Source: Fibrobacter sp. UBA1765
GTDB lineage: Bacteria > Fibrobacterota > Fibrobacteria > Fibrobacterales > Fibrobacteraceae
Direction: 5' to 3'
Assembly (NCBI GenBank): GCA_002314675.1
Contig: DCGZ01000022.1
Coordinates: 1 to 21,388, forward strand
Length of the DNA stretch: 21,388 bases
In this document: piece after piece, positions 15,588-21,388 of the stretch
Position numbering within the stretch: the stretch's first letter is position 1
Layout: each line of letters begins with the position of its first letter
Translations under genes and position numbers: made by a program
The notes under the pieces: generated by a model
Told to the model about the DNA's origin: nothing
The model's input: the letters and a program-made list of their open reading frames with translations, nothing else
Databases searched by the model: none

Positions 15588-18500
15588 ATGGTGAAGTACA
15601 TAAAATTTTTGTTTGCCCTGCTAGTTTTTTGCAGTTCTTTTTCGTTTGCACTTGACACTCTAGAAGTCTATGCGTTCCTTGTAGAATTCAAGGAAGAAAA
15701 GACGGATAACTCGCTAACGACTGGCCGGGGCCTTTTCAACACTTGTGAAGAAAAGAAAGGCGACTATAGCCTTGACCCTTGTAAAAATCGCGGAACCCAT
15801 GAATACTGGGACCGCCATTTTGAATTTGCAAAGTCTTACTACGAAGCTGCAAGTAATGGCAAGCAGACAATTTCTTGGCGTATATTCCCGGAAAACGGTG
15901 AAACTGCCTATAAGCTTGACACGACGATCATTGCCTACAATAGGACGGCAAAGCGTAAAGACGAAAAGGTCGCTGAATATGACGAGGCCCGCAGCCGCGA
16001 TTACATGCGCTTTATTTATGACGCAGTAGAAAAGGCGAATTCTACATCGGACTCTCCGTTCAAGATTCCGCTTTCAAAGAACCCGAATACAAAGCGAGCC
16101 TACATGATTATCCATGCAGGTGCAAGCCGTCTTGTAGATGGTGGCTCGCTCGGTACGCATGGGGCAAATACCCCGGGCGACTTTATTGATGTGTATGTCA
16201 ATCCAGATTACTGGGTTTACTTGCCAAAGAAGCTGATTAACGAAGACACTACAAAGGTGGATTCGCTTACTGCAATGCCTTTGAAAAATGCCGCTATCGA
16301 TTCTCTCAAGGAAATCATGGTGGTTAGTGAGACTGCTAGCCAGGACGGCTTGAACTGGGGCGTGAATGGCATTATCGTAAACCAGATCGGTCGCGCACTT
16401 GGCATGCCGAATACTTACGACGTGGTCAAGGGCATTTCTCGACTTGGCTATTTTGATATGATGGACTTCGCTGGCTATAATGCCGGTAACGGATTTTTCC
16501 CGGTGCTCCCTTCTGCATGGCTCCGTGCCTATATGGGTTGGGCTAATGTAAAAACAGTTACCCCGAAAGCTGGGCAAAAGGTTTCTGTAGAGGTCGCTGC
16601 CGCGGGCAGTGGCATGGCTAACGAAATCATCAAGGTTCCGCTTAGCGCTAACGAATACTTGCTCATTGAAAACCGCGAGCGCACATTGAACGAGAATGGT
16701 GAAGTCGATGTTGTCGTAATGGGTAATGCCGGTGACTCGGTTGTGTACACGATTCCTGTCGATAGCCTTTCTACAATCTTTGAAGATTCTGTTCGCGTGA
16801 ATGGTAAAATGAAGAAGAACCCGAAAAAGGCAAGTGGCATTGTTCTTTCTGCAAGTTCCTTTGACGTGGCTCTCCCGGCAAGCGGCATCGTGGTCTGGAA
16901 GATTAATGAATGGTATTTGAAGGAAACCTTGCAGTTTGGCATCTCGAATTTTTGGGGTGGCGATACCTTGCGCGATCACCAGTATGGCATTGGCCTTGTA
17001 GAAGCAGATGGCGTTGTTACTATTGGCAAGACTTTCAAGAATGCACTTGGCCAGGATGCGTTTGACTATGGTTCCGGTGCAGACCTGTTGCCGCATCTTC
17101 GCGTTGCAAAGGAAAAGAAATTTGATACGGTGTTTACTGTAAAGCCAAATGGCTACGGCAATACTGCAACTCTTCAGGGTGGCTATACTGGAATCAAGGT
17201 TAGTGCAGCGATTGCTAAGGATGCACGAATTGAAAAAACATCGAATGCCTTTATGGGCGATAGTGTCGTGAACTTTGCAGCTCCTTCAATCAAGGTTACT
17301 GTTGAGTTTGACGACATGTCTTTGGCTGAGGGCGAGTTCCCGAAGGATGTTGGCTTGAACTCGGCTCCGCGCGCAGCAGTGCTTTTGGATTACCCTTCTG
17401 GCACGACCCGTGAAGGCGAAAAACTGCTTGTGTTCGGTTCCGAAGACGGTGTTTTGCAAGCTGTGTCTGCATTCGGCGAGCCGCTTACAGAATCTGACAC
17501 TTCGGTAACGCGCAAGGTTGTTGCAAACAAGGATTCCTCGGTAGATGTTCCTTTGTACATTCTTGGCAAGCGTAATTATGGCAAGCTTATCGGCATGGCT
17601 TCTAGCGGTAATGCCGTTTATTCTCTGCATGAAACGGGCCTTGTAACCACGACGCTGAGCGCGTCCCTGGACCAGGTAACAGAAAGTTCAAGCAAGGTCG
17701 ATTTCAAGAAGGCTGTCGCTGGCCCAGTTATTGCTGAAGGCTCTGTTTGGGCTGTTGCTGACGGCGCTATTCGTGGTTATAGCCTAGATGGTTCTTCGCA
17801 CAGTGCTCTTAGCTTGCCAAGCAACTTTACTCCACAGAATTTTGCCGTGTGCGGTACAGAAGAAAAGTCTATAGTTGCTGTTGGTGAAAATGCAAAGCTT
17901 CTTAAATTGTCGTTTAAAAAGAAGAACCTGATGGTAAAGAACTTGCCGGTTTCTACAAAGGGGCTTGAACCTGTAAAAGGCCAGGTGCTTAATGTGGTTT
18001 GCTCCGACTTTGACCGTGACGGAGTTGACGAGGCGTTTGTGCTTGGTAGCCGTGGCTATGGCGTATTCGTCAAGCTTGGCGATACCTTGACTACGATTGA
18101 TGTGCCACGTCAGTATAGTTTGAATGATGAACGTTCCAAGCCGATTATTGCTGATGTGAATGATGATGGCTTGCCGGAAGCAATCTTTGTTGGCGATAAC
18201 AAGGTGTATGCTGTGGATTCCAAGGGAATCGCGGTGGCTGGATTCCCGATTACGATTTCTAGGGGCGCTGCAGAAAATGAATTCCAGTCGGAACCTTTGG
18301 CCGTTGACGTGACTGGCGATGGTGTTGCTGAAATTCTTGTCCCAGCAAATGGCGGCCTGCTTTATGCCTATACAGGAAAGGGCAAGCCTGTCGGTGGCTA
18401 CTTCCCTATGCAGGCAGGAACCTTTGAATATGGCGATACTGCAAAGCCGATGTCTGTGTTTGTTGAAAACGCTATTGATTCTTTGAAGGGCATGCAGCTT

Positions 18501-18941
18501 TATGCTTTCCACCGTAATCATGTTGCAGCGTTCCGTTTGCCGGGTTCCTCGGCATCGCTTAAAACAAACTGGTCTTTGCCGGGTAATGGCAACGAACGCA
18601 CGGGCTATTTTGATGCTTCGCTCTTGAAGGATGCTAAAGTAAATGCAGGCAAGGATGAAATTACGGAGTTCTACATGTACCCGAACCCGGTTCGCGGCGG
18701 CATTGCAAAGTCTCGCTTTAACATTGGAAACGATGCAAAGTATGCAGAACTTGAAGTGTTCAGTGTAACTGGCCTTCGCCTTATGCACTTGAAACTTGAA
18801 AACCCGAAGCAGGGCGTGAACCAGTGGGATAACATCGACCTTTCGAACCTCGGCTTTAACGTGTACAGCGTTCGCTTGCAAGTCAAGTTTGAAAGCGGAA
18901 AGACAAAGCAGAAGTTCTATAGGATTGGCGTTATTCAGTAG
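15588..18941 (+). CDS. Secreted M6-peptidase-like protein with degenerate active site, FG-GAP-like repeats and type IX sorting domain
   Basis: Large secreted protein, 1117 aa from the ATG at 15588 (an upstream ORF start adds residues before the signal peptide MVKYIKFLFALLVFCSSFSFA). Residues about 20-320 resemble M6 (immune inhibitor A-like) metallopeptidases: GxIVNQIGRALGMPNTYD, then GYFDMMDFAGY and LPSAWLRAYMGW, matching the family layout HExxHALGLPDLYD, MGxGxY and LSAWxKxxLGW. The zinc motif HExxH is replaced by N265-Q-I-G-R269, so hydrolysis is unlikely. Residues about 800-930 carry three DxDxDG-like Ca-binding repeats (DFDRDGVDE, DVNDDGLPE, DVTGDGVAE), suggesting FG-GAP/VCBS propeller blades. 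The last 90 residues (YPNPVRGG..., VFSVTGLRLM, WDNIDLSNLGFNVYSVRL) are a type A type IX sorting domain. It is followed after 29 nt by an FGE-like lipoprotein gene. Role inferred: surface binding. Confidence 0.82.
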   Translation: MVKYIKFLFALLVFCSSFSFALDTLEVYAFLVEFKEEKTDNSLTTGRGLFNTCEEKKGDYSLDPCKNRGTHEYWDRHFEFAKSYYEAASNGKQTISWRIFPENGETAYKLDTTIIAYNRTAKRKDEKVAEYDEARSRDYMRFIYDAVEKANSTSDSPFKIPLSKNPNTKRAYMIIHAGASRLVDGGSLGTHGANTPGDFIDVYVNPDYWVYLPKKLINEDTTKVDSLTAMPLKNAAIDSLKEIMVVSETASQDGLNWGVNGIIVNQIGRALGMPNTYDVVKGISRLGYFDMMDFAGYNAGNGFFPVLPSAWLRAYMGWANVKTVTPKAGQKVSVEVAAAGSGMANEIIKVPLSANEYLLIENRERTLNENGEVDVVVMGNAGDSVVYTIPVDSLSTIFEDSVRVNGKMKKNPKKASGIVLSASSFDVALPASGIVVWKINEWYLKETLQFGISNFWGGDTLRDHQYGIGLVEADGVVTIGKTFKNALGQDAFDYGSGADLLPHLRVAKEKKFDTVFTVKPNGYGNTATLQGGYTGIKVSAAIAKDARIEKTSNAFMGDSVVNFAAPSIKVTVEFDDMSLAEGEFPKDVGLNSAPRAAVLLDYPSGTTREGEKLLVFGSEDGVLQAVSAFGEPLTESDTSVTRKVVANKDSSVDVPLYILGKRNYGKLIGMASSGNAVYSLHETGLVTTTLSASLDQVTESSSKVDFKKAVAGPVIAEGSVWAVADGAIRGYSLDGSSHSALSLPSNFTPQNFAVCGTEEKSIVAVGENAKLLKLSFKKKNLMVKNLPVSTKGLEPVKGQVLNVVCSDFDRDGVDEAFVLGSRGYGVFVKLGDTLTTIDVPRQYSLNDERSKPIIADVNDDGLPEAIFVGDNKVYAVDSKGIAVAGFPITISRGAAENEFQSEPLAVDVTGDGVAEILVPANGGLLYAYTGKGKPVGGYFPMQAGTFEYGDTAKPMSVFVENAIDSLKGMQLYAFHRNHVAAFRLPGSSASLKTNWSLPGNGNERTGYFDASLLKDAKVNAGKDEITEFYMYPNPVRGGIAKSRFNIGNDAKYAELEVFSVTGLRLMHLKLENPKQGVNQWDNIDLSNLGFNVYSVRLQVKFESGKTKQKFYRIGVIQ

Positions 18942-18956
18942 AGCTTGAAGCGTATG

Positions 18957-18962
18957 AAGGAG
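18957..18962 (+). promoter_or_regulatory. Ribosome binding site of the FGE-like lipoprotein
   Basis: AAGGAG ends 8 nt before the ATG at 18971, one of the few consensus Shine-Dalgarno sites in the window. It suits an internal operon gene. Confidence 0.75.
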
Positions 18963-18970
18963 CGTTACAC

Positions 18971-19873
18971 ATGAAAAAGACACTGCTTTTTTTAATGCTT
19001 TCTTTAGTGCTTGCCGCCTGCGATAATACCGCGGGCGCTCCTGACGCAGATGATGAAGAAGGCTTTGCAAAGTCAAGCTCCAGTTCTGCAAATAAAAAGA
19101 GTTCTTCTAGCAATGCAGATGAAAGTTCCTCTAGTATCGATTCCTTAAGTTCTTCGAGCGTTTCCGATTCTATTGACCTGCCGTTGGTACGCATTCCTGC
19201 TCAGACCTTTATGCGCGTAAATACGGAAGTTTCTGTGTCTACTTTTGAAATGCTTTCTACTGAAGTTACGCAAGGCATGTATGCAGAATTCGCAAAATTG
19301 CCGGAACAAAAAGTTTATGGAAATGACTTGCCTGTTGCAAATGTGACCTGGTACGAGGCGGCGCTTTTTTGCAATGCACTTTCTAAGAAGTATGGGCTTG
19401 ACACGGCCTATGCATATTCCTCTATCGGCGTAAAAAATGTGCTGATGGACTTGAATGAGAATATGACTGTAAAGGCAATCCGTTTGCCGACAGAAGCGGA
19501 ATGGGAAGCCGCAGCGCGCGCCGGAACGACGTCAAAATATTACTGGGGAACAAAGGAAGCCATGGGCTTTGCAAACTACAAGGCCTCCGGGCATTCTGCT
19601 GTGATTTCTGTTGGCTCGCTCGCTCCAAATGCATACGGCCTTTATGACATGTCGGGTAATGTTGCAGAGTGGGTGAATGACTGGTATTCAGCGTACCCTG
19701 ATGAAAAAAAATTAAGCGATCCTGTGGGCCCGAAAAGTACGGATGCAAAGACGAAGGCTCATCGTGGCGGTTCGTATGCAAGTGCAACGCTAGAGCTTGC
19801 TAGTGGCGAGCGAGAGTATGCCGACCCTGCGGTGGCTTCTTTCTTTAGAGGCTTTAGAATCGTGAAAAAATAG
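18971..19873 (+). CDS. FGE/SUMF1-like lipoprotein lacking catalytic cysteines
   Basis: Predicted lipoprotein, 300 aa: lipobox LAAC with lipidated C17, then a poly-Ser/Asn/Lys linker (about 35-66). Residues about 70-300 form a formylglycine-generating-enzyme-like (SUMF1) domain: PVANVTWYEAALFCNALS, RLPTEAEWEAAARAG (from R171), GNVAEWVNDWY (219-229), RGGSY (255-259) and FRGFRIVKK at the end. In active FGE the stretch after RGGS holds the two copper/substrate cysteines; here it reads RGGSYASATLELASGE with no Cys, and the only other Cys is C124. It is therefore probably a binding or structural domain, not a sulfatase-maturing enzyme. It is cotranscribed with the M6-like protein. Function unknown. 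Confidence 0.88.
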   Translation: MKKTLLFLMLSLVLAACDNTAGAPDADDEEGFAKSSSSSANKKSSSSNADESSSSIDSLSSSSVSDSIDLPLVRIPAQTFMRVNTEVSVSTFEMLSTEVTQGMYAEFAKLPEQKVYGNDLPVANVTWYEAALFCNALSKKYGLDTAYAYSSIGVKNVLMDLNENMTVKAIRLPTEAEWEAAARAGTTSKYYWGTKEAMGFANYKASGHSAVISVGSLAPNAYGLYDMSGNVAEWVNDWYSAYPDEKKLSDPVGPKSTDAKTKAHRGGSYASATLELASGEREYADPAVASFFRGFRIVKK

Positions 19874-19923
19874 CGTTTTATCGCCTTGTTTTGCAAACTG
19901 GTTACTTGCTTTAAACTTTTTTC

Positions 19924-19929
19924 TACATT
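19924..19929 (+). promoter_or_regulatory. Candidate -10 of the lipoprotein-LytTR unit, leaderless arrangement
   Basis: TACATT followed by 7 nt and ATG (19937). The -35 is poor (TTACTT 16 nt upstream). No terminator is visible between this and the preceding gene, so read-through is possible. Confidence 0.4.
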
Positions 19930-19936
19930 GGAAAAT

Positions 19937-20365
19937 ATGAAAATTTCAAAATTTATTGTTTGTACTTTTTTTGCTATGATGTTTGTTGCTTGCTCGCAGG
20001 AAGAAGAAAAACTTCCGGAACTTGCGCATATTGAAGCTCCAAAGGAAATCTCGGGAACGTATGTAGGCAGAATCCCGACAGAATCTGCAAAGGCTCACCA
20101 GATTCGTGCAGTTCTTGATTCGCTTGGCGGTGCAGTGGTTACCCATAGCGTGTTACGTGATTCTCTTGAAACTTATAACGACACTTTGAAGTATGCTCTG
20201 AATGGTGAAGTGCTGACTTTTAGCTTTAAGGATAAAACCTGGAACTTCAAGAAGAACGGAGATTTTGGCTATGTGTTCTTGAATCCGCAGGGTGAACCTT
20301 ATGTAGATGCCGCCGGCAGTAATTTTGCGCTTTTGAGAATTTTGCAGAAGGTGGAGGTTAAGTAA
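19937..20365 (+). CDS. Small lipoprotein, possibly NlpE-like
   Basis: Predicted lipoprotein, 142 aa from the ATG at 19937, which gives signal MKISKFIVCTFFAMMFVAC with a lipobox FVAC and C19. An ORF start 51 nt further upstream would precede the signal with unrelated residues. After an acidic stretch, the body (SGTYVGRIP..., YALNGEVLTFSF, WNFKKNGDFGYVFLNPQGEPY) is beta-rich and resembles the layout of the NlpE N-terminal domain, but lacks its CxxC. The family assignment is uncertain. Its stop overlaps the start of the LytTR regulator by 1 nt (TAATG), indicating translational coupling and possibly a functional link between an envelope lipoprotein and a regulator. Confidence 0.8.
   Translation: MKISKFIVCTFFAMMFVACSQEEEKLPELAHIEAPKEISGTYVGRIPTESAKAHQIRAVLDSLGGAVVTHSVLRDSLETYNDTLKYALNGEVLTFSFKDKTWNFKKNGDFGYVFLNPQGEPYVDAAGSNFALLRILQKVEVK
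20353..20357 (+). promoter_or_regulatory. Ribosome binding site of the LytTR regulator
   Basis: GGAGG lies 7 nt before the ATG at 20365, inside the end of the lipoprotein gene, so the regulator is well placed for coupled translation. Confidence 0.8.
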
Positions 20366-21132
20366 TGAAAGTTAAAACCTTGATCGTTGATGACGAACCT
20401 CTTGCAAGAATGCGAATGAACTCGATGCTTGCCGAGTTCGGCGATACCATCGAAGTTATTGGCGAAGCCGGCTCTGCAACCCAGGCGATCGAAAAAATCA
20501 AGGAACTGCACCCTGATTTACTTTTCCTTGATATTCAAATGCCCGACATGGATGCCTTTGAAATGCTTGCCGCTGTGCAAGATGAAGATTTTGCAATTGT
20601 GTTCACGACCGCTTACGATGAATATGCACTCCGTTCATTTGAATTTGACGTAATCGATTATTTGCTCAAGCCGATTGAAGACGAACGCCTTGTAAAGACA
20701 ATTGAAAAAATTCGCAACTATTTCCCGTCGGAGGCCGAATCGCAACTGCCCGCAGATTTTTCTTGGGAAAAACTTGCAAACATGGTCTCGCAGGGTGGCA
20801 AGCAGTACTTGCAGCGCATTCAAGTCAAGATTGGCGATCGCATTTTGCTTGTGAACCTTGATGAAGTGATTCGTTTTAAGAGCGAAGACAAGTATACTGT
20901 TGTCTATACGACAAGTGCTCAGTATGTGATTGATACTCCGCTTGTGGAACTTGAAGAGCGTCTTGACCCGCAGCAGTTTGTGCGTGTGCACAGGGCGCAT
21001 CTTGTAGCCATTGATTACATTGCAGAAATTCAAAAGGCTGATGCTGGGCGCATTTGCGTTGTGCTACGCGATAGGGCTCGTACTGTAATTACTGTAAGCC
21101 GCAACTTTGTAAAGAGTGTGCGTAGCTTGTAG
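20365..21132 (+). CDS. LytTR-family response regulator
   Basis: Cytoplasmic transcription regulator of the LytR/AlgR type, 255 aa. An N-terminal receiver domain (about 3-120) has acidic D9-D10, phospho-acceptor D56 in LFLDIQMPD, T82 and K102 in LLKP. A LytTR DNA-binding domain follows (about 150-253: QVKIGDRILLVNLDEVIRFKSEDKYTVVYT, quoted in part as LDEVIRFKSEDKYTVVYT, and FVRVHRAHLVAID). Such regulators are usually partnered with LytS-type kinases, but none is visible here or in the 256 nt downstream. It follows the lipoprotein gene with a TAATG overlap. Target genes are unknown. Confidence 0.92.
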   Translation: MKVKTLIVDDEPLARMRMNSMLAEFGDTIEVIGEAGSATQAIEKIKELHPDLLFLDIQMPDMDAFEMLAAVQDEDFAIVFTTAYDEYALRSFEFDVIDYLLKPIEDERLVKTIEKIRNYFPSEAESQLPADFSWEKLANMVSQGGKQYLQRIQVKIGDRILLVNLDEVIRFKSEDKYTVVYTTSAQYVIDTPLVELEERLDPQQFVRVHRAHLVAIDYIAEIQKADAGRICVVLRDRARTVITVSRNFVKSVRSL

Positions 21133-21388
21133 GGTAGAAACGAGAGGACAGAGGACGGGCATCAGGTCGCACCTTCGGTGCTTGAGGAGTGAGGTCACTC
21201 GCTACGCTCACTTTGGGGGGAAGTAAGATGCAAGAGCCAGACGCAAGATGCAAGAAATAGTATTCTTTCGTGTCTTTGCGAGCGAAGCGCGGCAATCCAG
21301 GAATCGTGATGAGGAACGCACTTTCGGTGCTTGAGGTATGAGGTCGTCGCTTGCGCGCCTAGAGGAAATGTTGTAGTCAGTCGGCTGT
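21133..21388. repeat. Non-coding region with short dispersed repeats
   Basis: No convincing gene. Two imperfect copies of a 35-42 nt unit begin at 21169 (GCACCTTCGGTGC hairpin, then TTGAGGAGTGAGGTC) and 21318 (GCACTTTCGGTGC, then TTGAGGTATGAGGTC). AAGATGCAAGA occurs at 21225-21235 and 21245-21255. At 21271-21300 TTTGCGAGCGAAGCG...GGCAATCCAG resembles an intergenic palindrome known from many bacterial genomes (ATTGCGAGCGAAGCGAAGCAATC type). Confidence 0.55.

Noticed and set aside
16074..17096. 340-codon open frame on the minus strand under the M6-like gene
   Set aside because: Antisense to the peptidase-like domain whose conserved pattern is on the plus strand; no domain and no start signals.
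17784..19091. 435-codon open frame on the minus strand under the M6-like gene
   Set aside because: Same cause as the GH74 antisense frame: biased codons on the sense strand. The translation is His/Arg/Lys/Ile-rich without motifs, and it also runs into the signal peptide of the next gene.

Overview
The window looks like chromosomal DNA of a Fibrobacter (phylum Fibrobacterota, gut/rumen fibre degraders). The pointers are lipoproteins with poly-serine linkers, a FISUMP-type domain (the Fibrobacter succinogenes major paralogous domain), a secreted GH74 xyloglucanase, C-terminal type IX-like sorting domains, and weak Shine-Dalgarno use with AT-rich promoters. No rRNA, tRNA, CRISPR array, insertion sequence or phage gene is visible. 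The placement is inferred from protein style, not from a database match.

Layout. (1) 116-4467: two tandem paralogous hybrid histidine kinases, one with a 7TM+PAS input and one with a periplasmic CHASE input; the cytoplasmic cores are near-duplicates. (2) 4471-6435, minus: purine salvage operon xpt (xanthine phosphoribosyltransferase) followed by an NCS2 xanthine/uracil permease. (3) 6638-9163: secreted GH74 enzyme with eight Asp-box repeats and both catalytic aspartates, ending at a strong terminator. (4) 9381-9788, minus: a stand-alone nuoA, divergent from (5) 9891-10745, a FISUMP lipoprotein with a good sigma70-like promoter and a possible 12-codon upstream ORF. (6) 10827-13040, minus: YgiQ-type radical SAM protein with an Arg-rich tail. 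(7) 13179-13847: a type IV pilin-like protein. (8) 13848-14135: a terminator and a structured non-coding element. (9) 14136-15482, minus: hemN. (10) 15588-19873: an operon of a large secreted protein resembling an M6 peptidase whose HExxH is replaced by NQIGR, then a formylglycine-generating-enzyme-like lipoprotein that lacks the catalytic cysteines. (11) 19937-21132: a small lipoprotein overlapping by 1 nt a LytTR response regulator. (12) 21133-21388: non-coding, REP-like repeats.

How the genes fit together. Much of the window concerns the cell envelope and surface: secreted polysaccharide degradation (GH74), surface lipoproteins, a pilin, two membrane sensors and a lipoprotein-regulator pair. 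The rest is housekeeping (purine salvage, heme synthesis, complex I subunit A). The most unusual part is 15588-21132: a degenerate M6 peptidase-like surface protein and a degenerate FGE-like lipoprotein in one operon, followed by a lipoprotein/LytTR unit with no visible kinase. A second theme is a repeated start arrangement, TACAWT followed by exactly 7 nt and ATG, seen three times, which suggests leaderless transcription.
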